Below, in pieces: positions 26,415 to 35,600 of a stretch of 55,382 nucleotides of DNA. Both the position numbers and the translations under genes were made by a program. Below the pieces are notes generated by a model, which was not told the DNA's origin, did no database searches, and saw nothing but the letters and a program-made list of their open reading frames with translations. Source of the stretch: Planctomycetaceae bacterium (GTDB lineage Bacteria; Planctomycetota; Planctomycetia; Pirellulales; Pirellulaceae). The number at the start of each line of letters is the position of its first letter. The stretch's first letter is position 1. The stretch covers positions 1 to 55,382 of the forward strand of contig DUDC01000336.1 of the NCBI GenBank assembly GCA_012959465.1, in the 5' to 3' direction.

Positions 26415-27272
26415 ATGATTCGGAAATTTCGAAATCGAACAGTACTTACGTTGACCTGTATCGCATGCCTTGTCGCGACACTCGCCATCGCGCAACCATG
26501 GAGCGGACAACCATGGAGCGGACAACGGAGAGCACGGCGGATGCCGTCGCGCAGTGACTTTCCAACATGGGAAGTCGAACGCGAATTCGAGCATGATGTG
26601 TTCACCTTCGTTCGAATTGAATACGATTCGACAGGGCCGTCCCGTTGGTGGGATCGCTGGGACAACGACTATCCCGACGGCGATTGGAATTTCTCGTTTC
26701 GACTACAACAGTTGACGGCGCTCGAAGTGGCCCCCAACAGCAAAGTCCTTCGCCTCTCCGATCCAGAACTGTTCGACCATCCATTCATCTACTTGGCGGG
26801 TGTGACCAAGATCAGACTCTGGCCCGAAGAGCAAACGGCACTTCGTCGCTACCTTCTCAACGGCGGCTTCGCCATGTTCGACGACTTCTGGTCGCGGGAA
26901 GGCTGGACGCATGTATTGAGCGAAATGCGAAAGGTCTTTCCTGATCGCGAACCGAGAGAGTTGACGCTGGAACACGAGATTTTCCACAACGTCTATGATC
27001 TCCAAGCACTTCCGCAGGTAGTAGATATTCGCACGTGGAACCGAGGCTACAACTTCGAGCATTTGCACGGCGATTCAGGCGGAGACGAATCACCTCACTT
27101 CTGGGCATACTTCGATGACAACGATCGAATGGTAGCACTGCTGTGCCACAATAATGATCTTGGAGACGGTTGGGAACGAGAAGGTGAGAACATCGAGTAC
27201 TTCCGCCAGTTTTCAGAGAAGTGGTCGTACCCGATGGGAATCAACATCGTGACGTATGCTATGACGCACTAG
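26415..27272 (+). CDS. Secreted DUF4159 domain protein
   Basis: A 285-residue protein with a signal peptide (MIRKFRNRTVLTLTCIACLVA...) followed by a proline/tryptophan/glycine spacer with PWSGQ repeated twice. The DUF4159 domain begins near FTFVRIEYDS and contains WNFSFRLQQLT, LNGGFAMFDDFW and EHEIFHNVYDL. DUF4159 resembles glutamine-amidotransferase/ThuA-like folds used near MoxR/DUF58 gluconeogenic or cell-envelope clusters, but the function is unknown. The gene stands alone on the plus strand, is divergent from the DUF1592 gene and is followed by a strong terminator. Confidence 0.85.
   Translation: MIRKFRNRTVLTLTCIACLVATLAIAQPWSGQPWSGQRRARRMPSRSDFPTWEVEREFEHDVFTFVRIEYDSTGPSRWWDRWDNDYPDGDWNFSFRLQQLTALEVAPNSKVLRLSDPELFDHPFIYLAGVTKIRLWPEEQTALRRYLLNGGFAMFDDFWSREGWTHVLSEMRKVFPDREPRELTLEHEIFHNVYDLQALPQVVDIRTWNRGYNFEHLHGDSGGDESPHFWAYFDDNDRMVALLCHNNDLGDGWEREGENIEYFRQFSEKWSYPMGINIVTYAMTH
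26493..26522. repeat. 15-bp tandem duplication in the DUF4159 gene
   Basis: CAACCATGGAGCGGA occurs at 26493-26507 and again at 26508-26522. In frame it gives QPWSGQPWSGQ just after the signal peptide. Confidence 0.9.
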
Positions 27273-27376
27273 GCGATCTGGACGACCGGGATTTAGAATT
27301 TTTCCGGAGGTGGCCGGCGAAAGTCCTTCGTGACTGGAGCGCGGAGCACGCTAGGAAAGATAACTTGCCGTCCAAT

Positions 27377-27410
27377 AACAAAGCACCCGCCTGATGGCAG
27401 GTGCTTTGTT
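27377..27410. terminator. Bidirectional intrinsic terminator
   Basis: AACAAAGCACCCGCC (27377-27391) pairs with GGCAGGTGCTTTGTT (27396-27410) with one mismatch around a TGAT loop. It lies midway between the ends of the convergent DUF4159 and glycine-rich genes. The A/T-rich outer stem supplies short T runs on both strands. Confidence 0.85.
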
Positions 27411-27433
27411 GGTCTTGAGCCACCAATCAAACT

Positions 27434-28354
27434 TCAGTTGCCGGCCTTGGTGAGCTCGTTCTGCTTGTCGCCTGAACTACCAGACTTTGTTGCGTCCTTT
27501 GCCTGGCCCTTGCGATTGACTCGAAGTCCCGCTTCCGTGACGATTCGACTTGCCAATTGGAGTTCTCGGGAGGTGAACAATTTCTCGTGAGCTCCGGTCA
27601 GCTGCGAGACAAAACGGTTCTTCTTGGCCAACTCTTTCCACGACAGTCGATCGGTCAAATGCCAGGCCGCCGCTTGTCCGGCATTCTGTGGAACTTCTTT
27701 CGTCCCGACCATGCGGCAGATTTCGATGATCTGAGCATTGGCGGTGACTTGCTCGAGCGGGACGATTCTGTATTCCATTCGGGTGTTCGGCGTGGGTTTG
27801 CCGTACTCCAAACAGACCGTGGTGACTTCAATTCGACGGACTTTTTCGGGGTCGACATTGAATAGGCCACCGCCGCCACCGCCGCCGCCGCCACCGAAGA
27901 GATTGCCGCCGCCATTCAGACCGCCATTCAGACCGCCATTATTACCGCCATTATTACCGCCATTGTTACCGCCGCCGTTGAATCCACCGCCGACGCCTTG
28001 ACCACCGCCGCCAATACGGCCGACGCCACCGAATCCGGCGTCACCGAATCCGGCGTCACCACCGCCACCGCCGAAATCGAACTGGGCATCAGCGGGCACA
28101 CCGGCGAAGGTCGCGGGAAGTTTAATCGTGATCGGCTTATCGGTTTTGTTTTCGATAAGCACTTTCCCACGACTCTCGTCTTTGGTGATCAGTCGGACTT
28201 CCAACTTGCCAGATTTCATGCCCTCGAACAAACCGATGACGGTGTCGTGGACTTTGATCTTGCCGGCTCTCTTGGGGCTCGCGGCAAACGACGTGGTGGA
28301 TAGCGCGACGGCCACTGCGCAAACAACGCAGCGACTCATTTTGTTGCGAGTCAT
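27434..28354 (-). CDS. Exported glycine-rich protein of unknown function
   Basis: A 306-residue protein with a signal peptide (residues 1-25, cleaved near SFAAS). A small N-terminal domain (about 26-95: KIKVHDTVIGLFEGMKSG, ITIKLPATFAGVP) is followed by a low-complexity glycine/asparagine segment (about 97-170) with GDAGF, NNGG and LNGG units and a run of ten glycines. The C-terminal domain contains VRRIEVTTVCLEYGKP and WHLTDRLSWKELAKKNRF. The two end domains look conserved, while the glycine stretch should vary in length. I do not know the function; a cell-envelope or adhesive role is only a guess. GGAGG stands 9 bases before ATG 28354, and the 100 bases upstream are rich in inverted repeats. 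Confidence 0.75.
   Translation of the reverse strand: MTRNKMSRCVVCAVAVALSTTSFAASPKRAGKIKVHDTVIGLFEGMKSGKLEVRLITKDESRGKVLIENKTDKPITIKLPATFAGVPADAQFDFGGGGGDAGFGDAGFGGVGRIGGGGQGVGGGFNGGGNNGGNNGGNNGGLNGGLNGGGNLFGGGGGGGGGGLFNVDPEKVRRIEVTTVCLEYGKPTPNTRMEYRIVPLEQVTANAQIIEICRMVGTKEVPQNAGQAAAWHLTDRLSWKELAKKNRFVSQLTGAHEKLFTSRELQLASRIVTEAGLRVNRKGQAKDATKSGSSGDKQNELTKAGN
28028..28057. repeat. 15-bp tandem duplication in the glycine-rich gene
   Basis: ACCGAATCCGGCGTC at 28028-28042 is repeated at 28043-28057 and codes for GDAGF twice on the minus strand. Further 12-bp and 9-bp repeats follow at 27905-27975, coding for NNGG and LNGG units. Confidence 0.85.
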
Positions 28355-28367
28355 TCTAACATTCCTC

Positions 28368-28452
28368 CAGCAATTGCTGTTCTGGCAACTGACGCTGCCA
28401 GCCCCTCAAACGCTAGTTTCCTGTGCCAACGCCCTTTCCCGTCGTTGGCACA
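28368..28452 (-). promoter_or_regulatory. Structured 5' leader of the glycine-rich gene
   Basis: Three inverted repeats stand in series upstream of the start. TGTGCCAACG (28422-28431) pairs perfectly with CGTTGGCACA (28443-28452) around 11 bases. CTGGCA/TGCCAG lies at 28382-28401. CAGCAATTGCTG, a 12-bp palindrome, lies at 28368-28379 and abuts the GGAGG ribosome site. The series may be a cis-acting RNA leader or operators; no known riboswitch class is recognised. Confidence 0.45.
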
Positions 28453-28542
28453 CGAATCGATGTTAGATTAGTAGCCCGTCTGCTAGCGTCTGTATACGAC
28501 CATAGCAAGTTGGAGTTTCGGTTGGCAAGTTCTTGCCAATAT

Positions 28543-28576
28543 TTGAGCCGAAGGTGCTAGCCTCGGGTGTTTTTTT
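28543..28576. repeat. Interspersed hairpin, copy 2
   Basis: TTGAGCCGAAGGTGCTAGC continuing to CTCGGGTGTTTTTTT. It differs from the copy at 18514 at a few positions and keeps the GAGCCGAAGG and GCTAGC blocks. It stands between the glycine-rich gene and the fba 3' end; the T tract would fit termination of a plus-strand transcript, which is not present here. Confidence 0.7.
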
Positions 28577-28642
28577 GTTGTCACGGTGAATCGCCAAAAC
28601 CCGACGCGCTAATGTGTGGCCCTGGCTCTACCCGTGGGAAAA

Positions 28643-29659
28643 CTAGACAACCGCGACGTCGCGAAGTTCTGCGGCGTTGCCAGCCTGACCGAAAGAGACC
28701 ATTCGATCGATGCAGACTTGCTTCATCGCAGCGCGAGCCGGCTTGAGGTAATCGCGGGGGTCAAACTTTTCGGGACTCTCCATAAGCGCTTTGCGAACAG
28801 CGCCTGTGATCGCAAGTCGGTTGTCCGTATCGACATTGATCTTGCGGACTCCGTTTTGGATTCCCCGCTGGATTTCCTCGACCGGCACTCCCCAGGTCTG
28901 ACGAATCTCACCACCGTATTGGTTGATGATATCCTGAAGTTCTTGCGGAACGGACGAGCTACCGTGCATCACCAAGTGCGTATTCGGCAGACGCCGATGA
29001 ATCTCTTCGATGCGGTCCATTGCCAGCACATCGCCGTCCGGTGCTCGGCTGAATTTGTAAGCGCCATGGCTCGTTCCAATGGCCACCGCCAGCGCGTCGA
29101 CATCTGTCGCCGCCACGAATCGTTCCGCTTCCTCGGGGTCGGTCAGCAACTGGTCCATCGTCAATTGGCCCGTTGCGCCGTGCCCATCTTCCTGCTCCCC
29201 GGTCCCCGATTCTAGTGAACCGAGGCAACCCAGTTCTCCTTCCACGGAAACACCTTTGGCGCGAGCGAGCTGCACTACTTTCGCTGTGACGTCGACGTTG
29301 TAGTCGTAATCTGCCGGCGTCTTACCGTCTTCCTTCAGCGATCCATCCATCATGACCGATGTGAATCCGTTTTCGATGGCGCTGAGGCACGTATCGACGC
29401 TATTGCCATGGTCCTGGTGCATGACAATGGGAATATGGGGATAGAGTTCCGTGGCGGCCAGGATCAGGTGGCGCAAATAAGTATCCTGCGAATAGGCCCG
29501 AGCTCCCCGAGAAGCTTGGATGATCACGGGAGAATCGGTCTCGTCCGCCGCTTCCATGATCGATTGGATTTGTTCCATGTTGTTGACGTTGAAGGCAGCC
29601 ACGCCATAACCATTTTCTGCCGCGTGGTCCAAAACAAATCGAAGAGGAACAAGAGCCAT
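28643..29659 (-). CDS. fba: Fructose-bisphosphate aldolase, class II
   Basis: A 338-residue zinc-dependent aldolase that cleaves fructose-1,6-bisphosphate to glyceraldehyde-3-phosphate and dihydroxyacetone phosphate in glycolysis, gluconeogenesis or the Calvin cycle. It opens [25 protein letters not shown]. Zinc and substrate motifs are [32 protein letters not shown] and [10 protein letters not shown], and phosphate binding is in [11 protein letters not shown]. The length and the [14 protein letters not shown] block fit the Calvin-cycle subtype of class IIB enzymes. ATG 29659 has AAAGG about 10 bases upstream; an upstream extension to 29749 shows no similarity. It lies downstream of the ABC/PSCyt operon but 167 bases apart, so it probably has its own promoter. 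Confidence 0.95.
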   Translation of the reverse strand: MALVPLRFVLDHAAENGYGVAAFNVNNMEQIQSIMEAADETDSPVIIQASRGARAYSQDTYLRHLILAATELYPHIPIVMHQDHGNSVDTCLSAIENGFTSVMMDGSLKEDGKTPADYDYNVDVTAKVVQLARAKGVSVEGELGCLGSLESGTGEQEDGHGATGQLTMDQLLTDPEEAERFVAATDVDALAVAIGTSHGAYKFSRAPDGDVLAMDRIEEIHRRLPNTHLVMHGSSSVPQELQDIINQYGGEIRQTWGVPVEEIQRGIQNGVRKINVDTDNRLAITGAVRKALMESPEKFDPRDYLKPARAAMKQVCIDRMVSFGQAGNAAELRDVAVV

Positions 29660-29826
29660 CGGATCTATACCTTTGATTGGGGCGGGGTCGCCAAGATGAA
29701 TAGAGCAGTAATTCAGGCTCATTATTGCCCTGACTGTCTCGTCAGACAATCCCAGATGGACTTCCGAGTGGACAGGATCGCCACCTTATCGCGATGATTA
29801 ATCGCGCAAAGGACATTTCCGTTACC

Positions 29827-30732
29827 TTAGGGCCTGCTACTGGGGTTGGAAAGAGCGTCAAACAACCCATCACGTTGTGTTTGGGCGACGCGTAAAAGCA
29901 CTAATCGGCAATTCGCATTGGGCTCATTCGAGTCGGCGAAGAAAGCACCTCCCAATCCCTGCGGAGGTTCGCTGCAGCTCAGCAAGACCGTTTCCCCGGC
30001 CCGCATTTCCATCGACATGGCGAGGTGCGAGAATTGGTGTTGGTCCTTGCGAATTGCCAATTGCCAAGTTCCGTCCTTGCCCACCGGCCGGCTTTTTGCC
30101 TCGCCGTATTCGACCATCGGAGTCAGGTGAACGGCGACCAATCCATTGGCCATCGGTTCCGCTTCCAATTCGATGATGCACTGGCAAGCTGGAAATGTCC
30201 GCCCGCGGATCGCCCCATCCTCACGAACCAGGATGTCACGCTGTTTCACTGTTGGCGAGACCACGATCGGGACGATTTTTCCGGATCGGCATTGAATGCG
30301 GTGTTGCGACGTTGTGGGGTTTGACAGTTTCGATGGGTCTTGGGCCACTTGTTCAGCGGTCACCTTCTGTTCATCGAGAGCATCCTTTAGCACACTGGGG
30401 AACTCGTTACCGACAGTTCCGGTTCGGAGGCCGTTCGCGTAGATCTCACGCCGTTGTTCCGGCGACAGATGCTGCTCGTCCGTTTTTTGCCAAAGTTCGC
30501 GGATCGGCTGCCGCAGCCTGTCGGACACTTGGACGAACGCTGCCTCCATAACAACCGTATTCGTCGGCACCTTCGCTTGCTGAAGCATCAATCGCGAATT
30601 CTCAACGTTATCGGACCAGCGAGCACACCCAGTCAGACCGGCCGTCCAACCGACTGCCGCCATCCCCAATTGATGAAGGAATCTGCGACGATTGGAGTGT
30701 TTTGCGTCGGACGAGGATGATGACGATGACAT
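29827..30732 (-). CDS. Tat-exported lipoprotein of unknown function
   Basis: A 301-residue protein with a twin-arginine lipoprotein signal: serine-rich n-region, RRRFLHQLGMAAVGW, and a lipobox ending LTGC (Cys about residue 36). The mature part has a helical region (MLQQAKVPTNTVVMEAAFVQV) and a C-terminal beta-rich domain (CQCIIELEAEPMANGLVAVHL, AIRKDQHQFSH). The latter recalls planctomycete proteins built around a secretin-like beta domain, but I cannot name a family. It is the last gene of the ABC/PSCyt operon, 73 bases after the permease gene, and could be an extracytoplasmic partner of that system. Confidence 0.7.
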   Translation of the reverse strand: MSSSSSSSDAKHSNRRRFLHQLGMAAVGWTAGLTGCARWSDNVENSRLMLQQAKVPTNTVVMEAAFVQVSDRLRQPIRELWQKTDEQHLSPEQRREIYANGLRTGTVGNEFPSVLKDALDEQKVTAEQVAQDPSKLSNPTTSQHRIQCRSGKIVPIVVSPTVKQRDILVREDGAIRGRTFPACQCIIELEAEPMANGLVAVHLTPMVEYGEAKSRPVGKDGTWQLAIRKDQHQFSHLAMSMEMRAGETVLLSCSEPPQGLGGAFFADSNEPNANCRLVLLRVAQTQRDGLFDALSNPSSRP

Positions 30733-30805
30733 GCGATTGACCACGGCTAGAACATCGACTGGGCCGCGGAGCGTAGACGTTTCCGGTCGGGTGGTCAATG
30801 TCAGC

Positions 30806-31774
30806 TCAGAGCGGTGCCGGAAGGTCGCGACGAAGGAAACCGAGTGTGGCGACAACGTATCCGAGGATACTGATGGCGACCAGCCATAGAGGCGCGGCGA
30901 GTGGGCCCCATTGAGACGTGTTACGGACCGGATTGTCGATCAGCAGATTCCAGGTCACCTCGGGCGAATTTTGCGAGACCATGATAGCCGTTTCCGGCTG
31001 ATAAAGTGTAAAGACCGTGAACCAGCCGACCCACGAGGCGGATTCAACGCTGGCGGCCAATAGACGGAGCATCATCTCAATAATGACAAAGCCGATGATG
31101 ATGCCCAACGTCCGCCAACGGTAACGATCCATGGCCGAGAGCGCAGTGGTCAGCCCAGCGATACAGAGTCCGAGTGCGCCCAGATTGATACATGCCGTGG
31201 TAAAAAACTTGATGTGCGTCTTCGCACTTAACGGTGTGCGAAACTCCTCTCTCGCTGCAAACGGATTGGGGATTCCCAAACCGAACAGAGGAACATCGAT
31301 TCGCGCCATGCGTGTCTCTTTGACTTCAGTCGTCTGAATTCCGACGTACATTCCCACCCAGGTCACGAATGTCAGCAGGATGACTCCGACCGTGGTTACA
31401 AACATGTTGGCCAAAAGTACCTGTGACCGACTGACCGGTTGGGCAAGGAGCATCTCCATGATCCCACCGCCAATCTTGGCGCTCACGGCTGCTGAACCCC
31501 GCGTTACCGACCAGGCGACCATGCAGATGATCATGATAGGTTCGGTAAAAGCCCAACCCACACGGCCCGTATACGTGAGGATCTGGCTCAATGGAACGGG
31601 CGAGAAATCTCCGACTTCGTCCCAGAGTTGTTCGAGGACGACTTGAAACCTCGCCATGTCCACCCGACCGACGATCCAGACTCGCATCCAACAAAACGCG
31701 AACATTGCGATAGCGCAGCCGATAAACAGCCACCTCGCCTCACGCCATTCGCGCCTCACCAATGTCCAATTCAT
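30806..31774 (-). CDS. ABC-2 type transporter permease
   Basis: A 322-residue integral membrane protein with about six hydrophobic segments, among them WLFIGCAIAMFAFCW, IMIICMVAWSVTRGSAA and GVILLTFVTWVGMYVGI. The topology, the basic MNWTLVRREWREA start and the SREEFRTP-like periplasmic loop fit ABC-2 permeases. It lies 45 bases downstream of the ATPase gene and should form the exporter with it. The substrate is unknown; neighbouring genes suggest something linked to the exported haem proteins. ATG 31774 is preferred over a GTG-type start eight codons further up. Confidence 0.85.
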   Translation of the reverse strand: MNWTLVRREWREARWLFIGCAIAMFAFCWMRVWIVGRVDMARFQVVLEQLWDEVGDFSPVPLSQILTYTGRVGWAFTEPIMIICMVAWSVTRGSAAVSAKIGGGIMEMLLAQPVSRSQVLLANMFVTTVGVILLTFVTWVGMYVGIQTTEVKETRMARIDVPLFGLGIPNPFAAREEFRTPLSAKTHIKFFTTACINLGALGLCIAGLTTALSAMDRYRWRTLGIIIGFVIIEMMLRLLAASVESASWVGWFTVFTLYQPETAIMVSQNSPEVTWNLLIDNPVRNTSQWGPLAAPLWLVAISILGYVVATLGFLRRDLPAPL

Positions 31775-31819
31775 CGCGAGCGTTCCTTCACTGCCCAACC
31801 TTTAAAATCAGGGCGTTCA

Positions 31820-32692
31820 TCAGGTCGTCTCCGCGGAATGGAATCGGTCGTAAACGGAAGCTAGTCCAACCGGCTCGATTTCGACAGCATCCACATCCGT
31901 AGCTGCCAACCACTTCAGAACGGTGGATAGATTCGTTTCGGTCTGTGCCACCAATTGGTGTGGGTCGTCATTCAAACGGGCCAATCCTTCCGGAAGCTCG
32001 CCAATCGGTCGTTCGAAGTGAGCTCGAATTCGATGTTGCTGCCGAAGCTCGGACATTTCCTGTCGATGGACAACAGCCCCACACCGCAGTATTGCGACCG
32101 AATCGCATGTCTGCTCGACTTCGCTCATCACGTGCGATGAGAACATGACCGTTCGCCCCGCCGAACGAGCATCGCGTACCCAGTCCAACACGATTCCCCG
32201 CGCCGTCGGATCGAGGTTGGCAGTTGGTTCATCGAGTATCAGCAGTGGTGTTTCGGAGGAGACGGTAATGGCGAGTGCCAGTTTCTGACGCATGCCGGTC
32301 GACATCCAAGCAACACGTCGTGAAGTGTCGAGATCGATCTGATCTGCAAGCTGGCGAGCTTGTCGCGGCGAGGTTCGTCGCAACGATGCAAAAAAGTCGA
32401 TCGCGTCTCGGCCCCGCATTCCGCGAAACAGCCTCGCATCTCCCGGCAGGTACGCCGTGTTCTTGCGAACTTCGAGGCTCTGACTGATCGAGTTGAAACC
32501 AGCCACGGTCGCCGTGCCCGACGTCGGTCTGAGAAATCCAAGCAACAGACGAATGAGCGTTGATTTGCCTGCCCCGTTGGGCCCAAGCAATCCAAAAACC
32601 TGCCCTTGTTCAACGCCCAGCGTGCACTGATGCAACGCTCGGACAGTGCCGAATGACTTCGACAGCTGGTCGGTCGAGATGATAGAAGTCAT
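31820..32692 (-). CDS. ABC transporter ATP-binding protein
   Basis: A 290-residue cytoplasmic ATPase. Walker A is LLGPNGAGKST, the Q-loop region is NTAYLPGDARLFRGM, the signature is MSTGMRQKLALA, Walker B is LLILDEPTANLDP, and the switch histidine is in MFSSHVMSE. This pattern belongs to the CcmA/NatA-like subfamily paired with ABC-2 permeases. A C-terminal 80-residue regulatory segment follows. ATG 32692 stands only six bases after the stop codon of the PSCyt/PSD1 gene, so translation is likely linked. It powers the permease encoded next. Confidence 0.92.
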   Translation of the reverse strand: MTSIISTDQLSKSFGTVRALHQCTLGVEQGQVFGLLGPNGAGKSTLIRLLLGFLRPTSGTATVAGFNSISQSLEVRKNTAYLPGDARLFRGMRGRDAIDFFASLRRTSPRQARQLADQIDLDTSRRVAWMSTGMRQKLALAITVSSETPLLILDEPTANLDPTARGIVLDWVRDARSAGRTVMFSSHVMSEVEQTCDSVAILRCGAVVHRQEMSELRQQHRIRAHFERPIGELPEGLARLNDDPHQLVAQTETNLSTVLKWLAATDVDAVEIEPVGLASVYDRFHSAETT

Positions 32693-32698
32693 TCGCAA

Positions 32699-35600
32699 TT
32701 ATCGATTGAAAAGAAATGCCGGATTGTTGAGGAGAGCCCATGCCAAATCCTGGGCACCAGCCAAACGCGGGTTTTCCATTGCCTTCTTGACTTGTTCGGC
32801 CTGTTGTTTGAATTCGACAAAACTTGGATCTTGCGAATAGTAGAAGTCCTTTAACACGTGTGCCTGTTCGGCGGTCCGGTCGGCTGCCGCGATCTTCAAA
32901 ATCGGCGCGATTGCCTCGGGGACTGTTGGCAACTCCAGCGGTAGGAGTGAGTTGGTAAACGAAACCTGCAATCGTCCAAGCTGATGTTTGCCGTCGGCAA
33001 ACTGATGGTCAAGCTTCAGTCTCAACAACAAAGGCCCTTTCGTCGTTGTCGCCTGCGACGCCTCGAAAACGGCCGTATGTGACTTATTAAACTGCGGACT
33101 CACTGCCCAACCAGTCGCCTTGTTTCCATCGATTGCTCCTTTTACGGCCCAACCTTGTTGGCTGAACGTGGCCGAAGCATTTTGAAGTTTGATCGCCTTG
33201 AACTGCGTCGGATCCGCTTCCGATGCCACTTCAAGAGTTAGTTCGCTGATAACGAAATTTCCATTGTCAGCACGACCTGGTCCACCGGCTGGTAACCGTG
33301 AATCGGGCAACGCCGCCATGCGGATCCCGGTGATCCCCTGCATTTCGGTCCGGAACACGATCGCGTAAACGTCTTTACCTTCAGGGCCACTTACAAATAT
33401 CGATCCGTCGTCCAATGACTCGAACTTGGCGCCCGTATTGGATTTTCCTTCCACCATCTGCGCTGCTTCCCAATTCGTGACGCGATTCCAGCTAGCTTCC
33501 CAGGCGTCATAGCCAGCATCCAATGTCTGCCGGTGCGTCTGCAGTTGTTCTTCGGCGATCTCGAGATCCTCGCCAACCGACTGCATCAAATCGATCGACA
33601 AGGTGACCTCGTCGTCGGTTGGGTGCCGTGAAAAAAAGCGGAGGAACAAGTCTTCCACTACCTTGCGGTCGTCCTTTTCGGTAGCGATCAAACGAGTCAG
33701 CTGGCTATTGGGATCGGCGATTGCATTGGCGACCGTCGGGCCGTTTACCAGCTTCATGATAGGGCCGAGTACCATGCCACTTGAACGTTCGCATTCGCAC
33801 GAGCTCTCGCGAGGTGGTCGTCCGAAGTCGTCGAGAAACGGTAGTTTCACGCCCCCATCGGGGATCTGAGCGGCGCGGAATCCCGGTGGTAGTCCCGGGA
33901 TACGGAGTACGGATCCGAGCACATGGTGAATCGAATCGTACAACACCTCGGCCGGCAGCCGACGCGGCATCGCGTGCGAGTAGTTGATTTTGTCGTCTTC
34001 ATTCCAGCGAGTGGAAATGAGCGAATGTTGGTAGACACGCGATTTGCAGATCACTCGCATCATGTGCTGCACATCAAATCCACTGTCGATGAAGTCTTTC
34101 GTCAAAGCGTCGAGCAGTTCGGGGTTGGTCGGCGGGTTCCCGGCGCGAATGTCGTCGATCGGTTCGATGATGCCGATGCCGAACAGATACCCCCATAGAC
34201 GGTTGACGTAGCTCTTCGCGAAATAGGGATTTTCGACGGACGTCACCCATTGTGCCAACTGTTGCCTGCGGCTGGCGGATCCATCGATTTTCCCCGCATG
34301 GTCGAATGGGAATTTCGGAGGCGAGATTTGGCCAGTTCGGTCGTGCTTTACTTCTCCACTGCCCGAGTCGTAGATCACCTCCACCAGCGGCGTTGCCCCT
34401 TCGACGGCTGAGCCGCCGATGCGCTTGCCTTTGAAATCAGGATCCTCTTTACGTTTGACCTGTGCGAAATAGGCGGACAATTCGTAATACTGGTCCTGCG
34501 TCCAGCGCTCGAACGGGTGGTCGTGGCATTTGTTGCAGTTGAACCGTATGGCCAGAAACAGGTGCGTTGTGTTTTCCATCAACGTTTCCGGTGTCCGCAA
34601 CACCTTGAAATACGAGGCCGGTGGCGTCACTAGATTCGATCCGCTTGCCGTCAGAACTTCTCGGGCAAATTGATCGTAGGGCATGTTGGTCGCGACCCCC
34701 TGTTTGATCCAACCGCGAAGCAGAGCAGAACCCTCTTCACCCAGAAACTTGCGATTGACTTGCAGCAGATCGGCCCACTTGTTAGTCCAGTGTTCTACAA
34801 ACTCGCCGCTACCCACCAACTCGTCAATTAACTCCTCGCGTTTGACCTGTGATTCTCTCGGGTCCTTGAGAAACTCGAGTAACTGCTTGGGCGTAGGAGG
34901 CAGTCCCAACATGTCGAGGTAGATTCGCCGAACAAACTCTGCGTCAATGCACTCGTTGGCCGGTTCGATTTTCATCCGCTGCAACTTCTGGTAGACCAAT
35001 TCGTCGATGTAACTTCTGGTGGCTGGCTTGGTCCATTTGAATTCGCTGCGATCTCCCATCACTGTTAACGTGGTTGCCACGTAGGCGCCTTCATATCGCA
35101 CCAGAACTGGAGCTTCACCGCGCCGCAGCATCGTGATGATACCGGTCTTGTCGGCTTCGATCACTTCGATGTCACCGCTTTCAATGAAGGCCTCCCGAGT
35201 TACGTCACGCTTTTCACCGTTGGAATACGTGGCGGAAACGGCCATCTGTTGCTTCATCCCGGCACGTGGGATGATCGGGTTTTCCGGGAAAACAGAGATC
35301 GACGTGACGCGGGGGCTGTCCAGATCCAGCCGTCCGCCGCTGCTAATCCAGCTGCGGATAATGTTGTAGTAACGGTCACCTACATTGGTGCTGACACCGC
35401 CAACGTGCGGGATGCTGCCCGTAGCCTTCAACAACATGAAGCTCTGGTCCGGAGCTGCCCGGTTGAACCGACGAGCTGCAAAGTCGTCGGTCAATGCGCG
35501 ATGGTCGTACAACGGGTCGTATCCACGAAGGGATAGCTTGAAACCGTCTTTGCCGTCCTTCGCACCATGGCAGGTTCCCTGATTGCAACCCATTTTTGAC

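Noticed and set aside
27895-28070. Proline-rich run on the plus strand of the glycine-rich gene
   Set aside because: It is the complement of the glycine codon repeats of the minus-strand gene.
27377-28576. CRISPR-like repeated units
   Set aside because: The repeats are coding microsatellites and isolated hairpins with no regular spacers and no cas genes.
32130-32160. Damaged ABC ATPase, because LSGGQ is missing
   Set aside because: MSTGMRQKL is a normal signature variant in ABC-2 partner ATPases, and all other motifs are intact.
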